Under the pieces are notes generated by a model, which saw only the letters and a list, made by a program, of their open reading frames with translations, searched no databases and was not told where the DNA came from. A DNA stretch of 17,227 bases from JBEKLJ01 sp050010255 (lineage in GTDB: Bacteria > Acidobacteriota > Terriglobia > Bryobacterales > Bryobacteraceae): assembly GCA_050010255.1 (NCBI GenBank), contig JBEKLJ010000052.1, positions 1-17,227 on the forward strand, given 5' to 3'. Of this stretch, positions 5,857-13,203 are shown piece after piece; the first letter of the stretch is position 1; each line of letters begins with the position of its first letter. Both the position numbers and the translations under genes were made by a program.

Positions 5857-8310
5857 TCAGCGGTCCAGCAGCGGACGCAGGTGCCTGAAACCCGACCTCA
5901 GCTCCTCGGTCGCCTCCACCAACTGGTTGGTGTCGTAGATGACGCGCGGCGTGATGAACACCACCATCTCGGTGCGGGTCTTGTTGACGGCCTTGCTGCT
6001 AAACAGCGCGCCGATCCCAGGAATGCGGTGCAGCAGCGGCACGCCCGCCGTGCTGTATAGGGCTGTCTCGAGGATGATGCCCCCGATGGCGATCGTGTCG
6101 CCATCCTGCACCGTGACCTGCGTCGAGAAGCTGCGCTTCTGGAAAGACGGAGAGGCGATCTTGGCGTCCGCCGACGGCGCCACCGGCGTGCTGACATCCT
6201 GCTGGATTCGCAGCGTTACGATCCCGCTCGGCGTGATCCGCGCTGTCACGTTCAAGGTGACGCCGGACTGCACGCTCTGGACGGTCTGCGCGAACAGGGA
6301 ATTGCCGGCCGACTGAACGTTGCCGACCGCCTGCGCGGTCAGCGTCGGGACTTCGTCGCCGACATTCATCGTGGCCGGGATGCTGTCGGTGGCGATCAGC
6401 GACGGCGCCGAGAGGAGCTTGGCGTGCTGGTTGTTTTCCGAGGCGGTGAGAAGCGCCAGCAACTGGCGACTGTGGCCCACCAGCAGCCCGGCCGTCAGCC
6501 CCAAGCCCCCCGAGCCCGTCGCGCCCTGCAACAGGCGGCTGGCGGGGAACCCGGCCGGGGTGGCCTCCTCGAGCCGCTGCAGGTAGGCCTGAACGCCGCT
6601 GGCGAACCCGCCCTGCATGTTCACCTCAAAGATTTTGGCTTCCAGCAGCACTTGGCGCGGAGGAACATCCAGCTTGTCCAGAAGCTTCAGAATCTCCTGG
6701 TAGTCCTGGGGGGTCGCCTGGATGAGCAAGGTGTTGTCCATGGGGTTGGGGATCACGCGCGGGATTTTACTCGCCGGCGGATATCCAGTCCCGTAGGCGC
6801 CGAGGTAGCCGCCGGTGAGGTCGGTGCCCGCGGTTGTCGGGGAGGTGCCCCCCATGGGCGTCGCGGAAGTGGCCGCGTGGCTCTGGTCTGCCCCCGGGGC
6901 CAAAATCACCACCGGCGCGTTCATGCCGCCATAGCCGCCCATGCCGTAGCCACCGCCCCCATAGCCGCCGCCATACCCGCCCATGCCGCCGTAGCCGCCG
7001 CCGCCGTAGCCGCCGCCGTAGCCGCCGCCGCCATAGCCACCCATGCCGCCGCCGTAGCCGCCCATGCCGCCGCCGTAGCCGCCCATGCCGCCGTAGCCGC
7101 CCATGCCGCCATAGCCGCCGCCAATGCCGCCGGAGCCACCCATGCCGAAACCGCCCATGCCGTAGCCGCCCATGCCATAGCCGCCCATGCCATAGCCGCC
7201 CATGCCGTACCCACCGCCCCCATAGCCCAGGTAGAGCTGCATGATCGCCGACGCCAGCGCCTCGGCCCACCCATAGCGCACGCGGTAGACGTAGTTCTCC
7301 ACCGCTCCGGCGGTCACCTTCGGTGCAATGTCCAGGCGCTTGAGCCATGCCTCAACCTGGTCGAAGACGCCCGGATTGGGCGCGATCGCAACGATCATGT
7401 TGATCCGATCGATGGGCAGGAACTTCACCGCGCTGGCCTTCTCGCCGAGGGACACCGCCCTCATCACGGACTCCAGTTCCTTGGCCAGATCCGAGGGCCG
7501 GCCATGGCTGACCTCGAACAGCCGCACGCGTTTGCTGGCCAGCGTGTCGTTGTCGAACAGCGCGATCAGGTCCATGGTCCGCTTCATGTTGCGGCTGTTG
7601 TCGAGCAGCAAGAGCAGGTTGGCGGGCTCATAGGCCACCATCCGCCCGCCTTCGCCCAGGAACGGCTCGATCAGCTTGGCCAGCTCGCCCACGGTCGCGT
7701 ACTTCAGGAAGACCAGGTTCAGAATCACTTGCTCGTCCTGGGGGAACGTCCTGACCTCGGTCTGAGGCGCCAGCGGCAGCCGGCCCACATCGGCCGCCGG
7801 CAGAATGCGGAAGATATCCCCCACCTGGACCATCGCGAAGCCGTTGATGCGCAGGATGGTCTCCAAGAGCGCGCGCGTGTCGACCGCCTTGATCTCTCCG
7901 TAGGTATTCAGCGTCACCGCGCCCTTGACGCGCGGATCGAGGATGTAGTTGATGCGTAGCCGGCGCGCGAGGATGTCGATGACCTCCTGGAGTGGGGCGC
8001 TCTGGAGATTCAGCACGAAGGCGCCACTCTGCGCCGCCGCCGTGGAAGCCGGGACCGGAGCTGGCGCGGGCGCCACTTCCAGCTTGGGCGCCTGGGTGGG
8101 CGCCGCCTGCGGCGTGGGCGCCTGGGAAGGCGTCGCGGACTCGGGCTTCTGGCTCTGGGCGAGCATCGCCGCGGCCGCCGCGGGAGGCGTCTGCGCCGGG
8201 GCCACCGTCGTCTGCGGCGGGCCAGGACTCGGCTGCGGGCCATGGTGCTGGGACTGTGCCCAGCAAGCGGCCACGGGAAGAAGGCACATCAACAACCGCG
8301 CTGCTTTCAT
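5857..8310 (-). CDS. gspD: Type II secretion system secretin GspD
   Basis: This is the outer-membrane secretin channel of the T2SS (817 residues). The order is: signal sequence at about 1-18; Pro/Ala/Gln-rich linker about 19-98; N0 domain about 99-190; N1, N2 and N3 domains about 190-548; secretin barrel domain about 548-790; short C-terminal tail. Secretin signatures include VNGD-like MNVGDEVPTL, the VTLNVTARITPSGIVTL strand pair, and DGDTIAIGGII followed by VPLLHRIPGIGALF. A 102-residue Gly/Tyr/Met repeat is inserted in N3 (residues 362-463). I chose the ATG at 8310 because GGAGG lies eight bases before it and the signal peptide starts there; an in-frame GTG at 8328 adds six residues without an SD. 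LPVAAC (11-16) could be a lipobox, and A18-Q19 is an alternative signal peptidase I site. It is the last gene of the gsp operon, 105 bases after the gspC-like gene. Confidence 0.97.
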   Translation of the reverse strand: MKAARLLMCLLPVAACWAQSQHHGPQPSPGPPQTTVAPAQTPPAAAAAMLAQSQKPESATPSQAPTPQAAPTQAPKLEVAPAPAPVPASTAAAQSGAFVLNLQSAPLQEVIDILARRLRINYILDPRVKGAVTLNTYGEIKAVDTRALLETILRINGFAMVQVGDIFRILPAADVGRLPLAPQTEVRTFPQDEQVILNLVFLKYATVGELAKLIEPFLGEGGRMVAYEPANLLLLLDNSRNMKRTMDLIALFDNDTLASKRVRLFEVSHGRPSDLAKELESVMRAVSLGEKASAVKFLPIDRINMIVAIAPNPGVFDQVEAWLKRLDIAPKVTAGAVENYVYRVRYGWAEALASAIMQLYLGYGGGGYGMGGYGMGGYGMGGYGMGGFGMGGSGGIGGGYGGMGGYGGMGGYGGGMGGYGGGMGGYGGGGYGGGYGGGGYGGMGGYGGGYGGGGYGMGGYGGMNAPVVILAPGADQSHAATSATPMGGTSPTTAGTDLTGGYLGAYGTGYPPASKIPRVIPNPMDNTLLIQATPQDYQEILKLLDKLDVPPRQVLLEAKIFEVNMQGGFASGVQAYLQRLEEATPAGFPASRLLQGATGSGGLGLTAGLLVGHSRQLLALLTASENNQHAKLLSAPSLIATDSIPATMNVGDEVPTLTAQAVGNVQSAGNSLFAQTVQSVQSGVTLNVTARITPSGIVTLRIQQDVSTPVAPSADAKIASPSFQKRSFSTQVTVQDGDTIAIGGIILETALYSTAGVPLLHRIPGIGALFSSKAVNKTRTEMVVFITPRVIYDTNQLVEATEELRSGFRHLRPLLDR
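6922..7227 (-). repeat. Gly/Tyr/Met repeat tract inside gspD
   Basis: By my count the 102 encoded residues comprise about 70 Gly, 17 Tyr, 12 Met and one each of Phe, Ser and Ile. They are arranged as YGMGG, YGGMGG, YGGGMGG and YGGGG units. At the DNA level 15-bp units (CCGCCCATGCCRTAG on the plus strand) lie in tandem at 7151-7210, with a diverged fifth unit at 7136-7150; 18- and 21-bp variants follow at lower coordinates. The frame is kept throughout. Confidence 0.95.
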
Positions 8311-8381
8311 GCGGAACGCCTCCGGCACGGAGCGGGGGGAGCTCCGGCATCGTTCGAATCAAGTAGTGCAACCATCCTCAT
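8307..8381 (-). CDS. Possible 24-codon coupling ORF between gspC and gspD (speculative)
   Basis: A 24-residue frame (MRMVALLDSNDAGAPPAPCR, then RRSA) begins in the gap after the gspC-like gene. Its TGA overlaps the gspD ATG as ATGA, the same junction type used elsewhere in this operon. There is no good SD and no recognisable domain. It may be chance; if translated, it could couple gspD translation to upstream ribosomes. Confidence 0.15.
   Translation of the reverse strand: MRMVALLDSNDAGAPPAPCRRRSA
8319..8323 (-). promoter_or_regulatory. Ribosome binding site that decides the gspD start
   Basis: GGAGG lies eight bases upstream of the ATG at 8310 and inside the six-codon extension that the GTG at 8328 would add. 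This favours the shorter form. Confidence 0.7.
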
Positions 8382-8401
8382 AACCAACGCTTCGCCATCC
8401 T

Positions 8402-8413
8402 GGCGGGCCCGCC
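8402..8413. repeat. GC palindrome just after the gspC-like stop codon
   Basis: GGCGGGCCCGCC is a perfect 12-bp palindrome two bases past the stop at 8416. No U-tract follows, so it is not a convincing terminator. It may be a processing or stability element, or chance in GC-rich DNA. Confidence 0.25.
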
Positions 8414-8415
8414 CC

Positions 8416-9135
8416 TCACCGCACCGGCTCCCAGCGGCAACCTGCGCCCATGGGGAGATTGACGATGACCTTCCTGTACCCATCCCGCACCGTTCCGTTC
8501 GGCGAGGTGTCGCCGAGCTGGCATGCCCGGATGCCGCCGCCGACGTCCCGGCCCGGGGTTGCCAGATCGCTGGATGCGACCACGGATTCCATCTGCGTCT
8601 GCGGCGCCGCGGGCGGCGGCGCAACCGAGGCGGCACGGGCTTCCTCAGCCGACGCGCGCGCGATCAGATCGCGGAACTTACGGGTGAGGTTCCTGCCATC
8701 CCACTCCAGGACCAGCTCGTCAACCCCGATCGACACGAGCCGGAATTCCCCGATCTTCTCCCCCGGGCGAACTTCCCTGGGCGACTCGCCGGCTTTCGCC
8801 GCCAGGAGCGCCGCCGGTCCGTCGCCCAGGTTCAAGACGCCGGAAAGGACCGGCAGCGCCGGCATCTCCTTCGGCTGCGCGACCTCGACGATAACCGTGG
8901 GGTTGCGGTCCGGGCTGAAGAGCATCTGCTGCGCGACGTCGTTGTAGGAGGCAGCCAGCAGCGGCGGCACGTCCGAAGAGGGCGAGTAGGGCGGAGGCGG
9001 AACCTCCCGGGCGCGCTGGCCCAGGGCGACCTGCTCCCGCTTGCGCGCCTCACGCCACTTCTCGCGCACCGTCGTCCCGGCCAGCACCACTAGGGCGGCC
9101 AGCAGCAGATCGGCGAGCAGCAGTTTCTTCCTCAA
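8416..9135 (-). CDS. gspC: GspC-like inner-membrane T2SS protein
   Basis: The protein has 239 residues. One N-terminal membrane helix (about 7-21) is followed by a charged stretch, a Pro-rich linker (45-58) and LFSPDRNP (72-79). A GspC homology-region-like domain at about 93-155 (LPVLSGVLNLG, PGEKIGEF, ELVLEWDGRNL) would bind the GspD N0 domain and link inner-membrane platform to secretin. I see no PDZ domain. Instead, after an Ala/Pro linker, residues 203-239 form a short module with two Cys (205, 233) and GDTSPNGTVRDGYRKV. The start is a TTG whose TTGA overlaps the gspM stop; no other start codon lies near. Its place next to gspD fits the C-D pairing of other T2SS loci. Being GspC rather than a GspN/PulN-type protein is inferred from topology, the HR-like pattern and position. 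Confidence 0.8.
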   Translation of the reverse strand: MRKKLLLADLLLAALVVLAGTTVREKWREARKREQVALGQRAREVPPPPYSPSSDVPPLLAASYNDVAQQMLFSPDRNPTVIVEVAQPKEMPALPVLSGVLNLGDGPAALLAAKAGESPREVRPGEKIGEFRLVSIGVDELVLEWDGRNLTRKFRDLIARASAEEARAASVAPPPAAPQTQMESVVASSDLATPGRDVGGGIRACQLGDTSPNGTVRDGYRKVIVNLPMGAGCRWEPVR

Positions 9136-9725
9136 AATGCAGCCAGTCCCTTCTTCTCCGGCACCAGCCGCTTGGGAACGACTCCGGAGACAGTCAGGCG
9201 GGCCGTGATCGTCTTCTCTTTCGGGTCCTGGGTCGAGAGACGGATCTCGGAGGTTGCAATGGCCTCACGCTGCTTGGTCAGATCGGCCAGGAAGTTCAGC
9301 AGCTCCTCGATGCGGCAGGTGAACGGGACCGAAATCTCCACCTCGCCGTAGTCGCCCAGGCGCCGCACCTCCTGGGCCAGCTCGACTGTCCGGAACTCGA
9401 TCGGCGGGGCCTGCGCCCGGGCCACACGACGCACGACCTCCAGCACTTGCGCCTGCGCCTGCGCCGCCGTCTGCGCCTGAAGGATTCCTTGCTCGCGGGC
9501 GGCCAGGTCCGCGGTCACCCGCTTGAGAACCTGCTCCTGAACCGGCACTGTGGCCGCCTGCTCGCGCATCCGTGCGAGGCGCCGCTCCGCCGCCGGAATG
9601 GGATTCGCCAGCCCCACCGCCGCGGCCTGGCCGCCTCCGCCGCCGACGAGCACGAGCACCAGCCAGAGAGCCCCGGCGCCGCCCAACAGAACCAGGGCGC
9701 GCCGGTCACGCGCGGTGATTCTCAT
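9132..9725 (-). CDS. gspM: Type II secretion system protein GspM (PilO-like)
   Basis: The protein has 197 residues. A short cytoplasmic start and one membrane helix (about 10-29) are followed by an Ala/Gln-rich coiled coil (about 45-105) and a ferredoxin-like periplasmic domain (about 108-190; VEISVPFTCRIEELLNFLAD is typical of the GspM/PilO fold). It would pair with GspL in the inner-membrane platform. AAGGAGG lies seven bases before the ATG, the strongest SD in the operon. The ATG overlaps the gspL stop as ATGA, and the gene overlaps the gspC-like TTG at its end. Size and topology fit GspM. Confidence 0.85.
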   Translation of the reverse strand: MRITARDRRALVLLGGAGALWLVLVLVGGGGGQAAAVGLANPIPAAERRLARMREQAATVPVQEQVLKRVTADLAAREQGILQAQTAAQAQAQVLEVVRRVARAQAPPIEFRTVELAQEVRRLGDYGEVEISVPFTCRIEELLNFLADLTKQREAIATSEIRLSTQDPKEKTITARLTVSGVVPKRLVPEKKGLAAF

Positions 9726-11035
9726 CGGAAGGCCTCCTTGCGGTCCGCGCGGATCCGGAACATCTCGAGGCGGCCGTTGCGCATGAGCGGGACGGTGAAT
9801 CTGGAGCCTCCGAACTTGGGCGAGCTGTCGATGAGCTTCAGCAGGGGCGCGGCCTGTTCGCTGAACCCGCTCAAGGTGGCGGCTTCGCGGCTCAGCTCGA
9901 GCGACGTCAGATAAGTGGGCGTCTGGAGCAGCCGGGTGAGCTCGGCCAGGGAATCCAGATCGGCCTTGGAGCGCAGCCGGAAGTTGTCCAGAACGCGCGC
10001 CCTGCCGCGCGCCGCCTCAATGGCGCCCTGGAGCGCCGCGGCGCGGCGTGCCTGCGGCTCGAGCTTGGCGATCTCGGTCCGGAGGGCGGTCAGATACTTG
10101 CGGTCCTCCAGCGGCGAGATAGAAGCCAGCGCCACCAACACGATCACCAGCATGGTTACCAGCGCCGCGGTGGGCACGTAGATGGCGCGCGAGTGCGAGC
10201 TGCGGTATTCGGGCGGCAGCAGGTTAACGGGCAGGGCCAGCCGGGGGCAGGCCCCGGCCAGCGCCGCCGCGTACGCCAGCGCGTTGCGGGATAAGTCGAA
10301 ATCGGCCGGGGCGGCAATCGGGCGCGGTAAAACCGCCGCCAGATCGAGGGGCTCGGTCTCGGGGGGCAGCCGCAGCTCGGCCGAGGCCAGGGCGGCGGCC
10401 TTGTCGCCCGGCAGGTCGAAGGCGGCCGAGAAGACCCCACGCGCCTGACTCTCGCCGTAAGCCTCCAGCTCGCCATCGGACTCGGCCAAGGCCAGGAGGC
10501 CCGCCGGGGGTGAACTGACCATCCGCAGGGCGGAGTAAACCGCGGCCGCGGACACCGTGAACGTGGCGATCTTGACGCCCGCTTCGGCGAACAGTTCCCT
10601 GTACCGCTCCACCGCCTCCCGGCGCGCCATGGCCACCAGCACGGACCCGTCGTCGGACAGCCGGCCCCATGCCCAGGCCACGTCTCCCTCGGCAAACGGG
10701 TGGAGGGAGTCAATCTGAAGCTGGATGGCGGAGGCCAAATCGCGGCCCCTCAGGCCGGGCAGAGCGAGCTGGCGCACGATCACGTCGCGCCGCGGCAGCA
10801 ACACCGTGGCCGAGAGGTGGCCCGCGCCGGCGCGGCGCAGGAAATCCGCGTAGACCTGGCCCCAGTCGGCCGCCGACCGCTCGCGGAAGCCCTGGATAGT
10901 GGCCCCGCCCAGCACCCGCGCGGCGTGCGGCCGCACCCGCGCCACCGTTACGCGCAGGTCGCGCTCGCCGATCTCGATGCCGACTCCAGCCCCGATCGCC
11001 AGCAGCCTCCGCAGCTCGGACAGGCGCATGCTCAT
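9722..11035 (-). CDS. gspL: Type II secretion system protein GspL (PilM/PilN-like fusion)
   Basis: The protein has 437 residues. The N-terminal 280 residues are an actin-like cytoplasmic domain of the PilM/GspL type (VGIEIGERDLRVTVAR near the start; IQLQIDSLHPF; the PilM-like VSAAAVYSAL). One membrane helix follows at about 283-305, then a coiled coil and a periplasmic ferredoxin-like domain (about 355-430). It would recruit the GspE ATPase to the membrane and pair with GspM. The ATG at 11035 overlaps the gspK TGA as ATGA, so I prefer it over the in-frame GTG at 11044 and the ATG two codons later. The SD is weak, consistent with translational coupling. Confidence 0.9.
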   Translation of the reverse strand: MSMRLSELRRLLAIGAGVGIEIGERDLRVTVARVRPHAARVLGGATIQGFRERSAADWGQVYADFLRRAGAGHLSATVLLPRRDVIVRQLALPGLRGRDLASAIQLQIDSLHPFAEGDVAWAWGRLSDDGSVLVAMARREAVERYRELFAEAGVKIATFTVSAAAVYSALRMVSSPPAGLLALAESDGELEAYGESQARGVFSAAFDLPGDKAAALASAELRLPPETEPLDLAAVLPRPIAAPADFDLSRNALAYAAALAGACPRLALPVNLLPPEYRSSHSRAIYVPTAALVTMLVIVLVALASISPLEDRKYLTALRTEIAKLEPQARRAAALQGAIEAARGRARVLDNFRLRSKADLDSLAELTRLLQTPTYLTSLELSREAATLSGFSEQAAPLLKLIDSSPKFGGSRFTVPLMRNGRLEMFRIRADRKEAFR

Positions 11036-12048
11036 TGCACCCACGCGTTGTCGTACCAGCGCAGCACCTGATACCGCTCCTCGCCGCGCCCGCTCAGGAA
11101 CTTCACCACCGCCGCCGCCGAGCGGCGCAAGTCCGAGGGCGCGCCCCCGGGCGTCCGCAGGCGCGCGGTGGCGCGGAAGGTAAAAATAGAATTGCCGCCG
11201 ATCCGCAGCCGGTTGAAACCGGGCAGCTCCCCGCCCAGGCTGCTGAGTTGCCGGCCGTCCCGGATCGGCATGCGCCGCCGCACCTCCACGATCCGGCCGA
11301 TGAAGTCCGGGGGCAAACCCATCGCCTCCAGCACGGCGGGCTGGACGGTGTTGACGTCAAACTGCCTCGTAGCGCCGTAGACCGACACACAGTCCAGCAG
11401 GCCCGGCCGCAGGGCCAGCCGGCCCTCGGCGTCGCGCGCGTACCCGCCATAGAACAGTTCAGGCGTCATGCCCTTGACCAGCAGCAACTCCTCAATCTCT
11501 TGCAAGGACGCGTGGCGCGCGCGAAAAGACGGGTCCCGGCTCAAATAAAACTGGTCGAACTGCGTCACCGCCTGCGGCGGCTCGGCCGCCGTGCGCCAGT
11601 CGATGATGCCTAGCGTAATCTCGCGCGCCCGCTCCGGTCCCACGCCCAGCGCCAGCAGCAGCCGGTACAGATCCTCGGGAGGCGCCTGATTGACGTTCAT
11701 TTTGGCCGCCTCGGGAATGATCTCGACCAGCGCCTCCCCGGTCGGGAACTCAAACGCCATGCGGGACTCGCCATTCCAATAGCGCGACGTGCCGTCGGGA
11801 TTGCGGTAGGACGGCGCCCACCCGGTGTAAAGCAGCGCCCGCTCGATGGCCCCGGTGGCCAGATAATACGCCTTCAGGGAATCCAGGCTGGTTGTGGTGC
11901 GCTCCGTTTCGCCGCGCACCGTGGTGGCAACTGCCAGCGCGATCGCCGTCAGCGCGGCTGTGATCCACAACACGAACAGCAGCGCGCCTCCGGCCTCGCT
12001 GCCGGCGAACGTGGAGCGGGCTGCCAGCCTGCGACCTGGCTCAGTCAT
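11032..12048 (-). CDS. gspK: Minor pseudopilin GspK
   Basis: The protein has 338 residues. A basic leader ends in EAG, followed by the hydrophobic helix GALLFVLWITAALTAIALAV. The residue at +5 is not Glu, which is normal for GspK, the tip subunit. The large globular domain holds two SAM/HhH-like segments, MNVNQAPPEDLYRLLLALGV and FDVNTVQPAVLEAMGLPP, both typical of GspK. I chose the ATG at 12048, which overlaps the gspJ stop (ATGACTGA) with GAGG nine bases upstream; an ATG at 12063 would add five residues. GspK caps the I-J-K complex of the pseudopilus. Confidence 0.93.
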   Translation of the reverse strand: MTEPGRRLAARSTFAGSEAGGALLFVLWITAALTAIALAVATTVRGETERTTTSLDSLKAYYLATGAIERALLYTGWAPSYRNPDGTSRYWNGESRMAFEFPTGEALVEIIPEAAKMNVNQAPPEDLYRLLLALGVGPERAREITLGIIDWRTAAEPPQAVTQFDQFYLSRDPSFRARHASLQEIEELLLVKGMTPELFYGGYARDAEGRLALRPGLLDCVSVYGATRQFDVNTVQPAVLEAMGLPPDFIGRIVEVRRRMPIRDGRQLSSLGGELPGFNRLRIGGNSIFTFRATARLRTPGGAPSDLRRSAAAVVKFLSGRGEERYQVLRWYDNAWVQ

Positions 12049-12775
12049 CCGTGTACGCCTCATTGGCTGGCTTGTTGACCCGCACCGGCGCGGTCACGCT
12101 CACCAGCGGAGCGCGCGTCGGCTCGGGATCCAGTTGCTCCAGCTCGATGTGGATCGCGGTGGGCCAGCGCGGCAGGCGCCATTCCGGCAGCCAGCGCTCC
12201 AACTCCGGCGCCGGCCGCGGCTGCCGGAAGCTGAAGCGGCAGAAAGCCAGCTTATCGGCCAGCACGAACGAGCGCGGCCCCGGCTCGATGGGCCGGAAGC
12301 GCGGCGCCTGAACGCCCAGCTCCGGGACGGGCTCCAGACCGAGGCAGGCGGCTCCCGTCGCCCGCGGCCCGGTATAGAGCAGCTCGTTGACAATCAGCCG
12401 CACGCCGAGGTTCTCCTCGCCTGGGACCACCTGATACTCGAGGATGCGGGGCAGCCCTCGGGAAGCTTCTTCCAGCGAGTAGCTGGAGACGAAGCGCATC
12501 GACTGCGGCCGGCCCTCGAAGAACGGGACCCGGACCGGCGGTCTGTCCAGCCCCACGACGCAATCGGCGCTCGCCGGGATGAACCCCGCGATCTGGCTCA
12601 GCAGGATGCGCTCGGCGCTCACGGCGCGCCGGTTGGCGATCAGGATGGTGTTGGTTTTCTCCAGAGCGTTCACCCCGACGCGCAGCGTCAGGAGAACCGA
12701 CACCGCCAGCACGCTCAGCAGCGACACCGAGATCAGCACCTCGATGAGCGTCATCCCGCGGCGTGCCCGGATCAT
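12041..12775 (-). CDS. gspJ: Minor pseudopilin GspJ
   Basis: The protein has 244 residues. It starts MIRARRG, then MTLIEVLISVSLLSVLAVSV, a type III (prepilin) signal with cleavage after Gly7 and Glu at +5. The body contains the N-terminal helix (about 8-60) and a beta-rich domain, with NRRAVSAERILLSQI typical of GspJ. GGAGGG lies nine bases before the ATG. The ATG overlaps the gspI stop as ATGA, which fixes the start; the open frame extends far upstream, but that part is the antisense-like shadow of gspI and gspH. Confidence 0.93.
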   Translation of the reverse strand: MIRARRGMTLIEVLISVSLLSVLAVSVLLTLRVGVNALEKTNTILIANRRAVSAERILLSQIAGFIPASADCVVGLDRPPVRVPFFEGRPQSMRFVSSYSLEEASRGLPRILEYQVVPGEENLGVRLIVNELLYTGPRATGAACLGLEPVPELGVQAPRFRPIEPGPRSFVLADKLAFCRFSFRQPRPAPELERWLPEWRLPRWPTAIHIELEQLDPEPTRAPLVSVTAPVRVNKPANEAYTDD

Positions 12776-13203
12776 CGGTGATGGCCCTCCCCGGGGGCGC
12801 CCAGCGGCACGATGCCGGGCCGGAAGGCCTCCAGCGTCACGCTGCGCCGGTGGTCTTCGTCCCCCCACCAGACCTCCAGCTCGATGCGCTCCAGAATCGC
12901 GGACCCGCGGGCGGCATCGGGCGGGGCCTCGAACGGGGTCACGCGCGCGCGCCATCCGGCCGGATGGCCCCCGCTGACGGCGTCGCCGAAGGCGCCTTCC
13001 AGCGTCGCCTGACTCGGCAGCCGGGCCGCGAGCAGCAGTTCGTCCATCTTCTGCCGGGCCAGAATCGCCGCGCGGTCGTACTCGATCAACCGCGAGGCGT
13101 TGCGCATGGAGGCGCCCAGGTTCGAGAGCAGCCCCACGACGGCCAGCCCCAGGATGAAGGTGGCCACCAACACCTCCAGCAGCGTGAAGCCGCGCGCCCT
13201 CAC
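12772..13203 (-). CDS. gspI: Minor pseudopilin GspI
   Basis: The protein has 143 residues, a usual size for GspI. It starts at a GTG with a five-residue leader MRARG, then FTLLEVLVATFILGLAVVGL with Glu at +5. The ARQKMDELLLAARL segment after the helix is a family hallmark. The start is supported by GGAGGAGG at 13214-13221 and by the GTGA overlap with the gspH stop. With GspJ and GspK it should form the pseudopilus tip complex. Confidence 0.93.
   Translation of the reverse strand: MRARGFTLLEVLVATFILGLAVVGLLSNLGASMRNASRLIEYDRAAILARQKMDELLLAARLPSQATLEGAFGDAVSGGHPAGWRARVTPFEAPPDAARGSAILERIELEVWWGDEDHRRSVTLEAFRPGIVPLGAPGEGHHR

Noticed and set aside
6922..7227. The repeat tract as a CRISPR array or non-coding satellite
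   Set aside because: Units are 15-21 bp without spacers and stay in frame as Gly/Tyr/Met codons within gspD.
6424..7959. A 511-codon open frame on the plus strand opposite gspD
   Set aside because: It is antisense to an intact secretin, is His/Ala/Arg-rich because it reads the GC-rich codons backwards, and has no recognisable domain.
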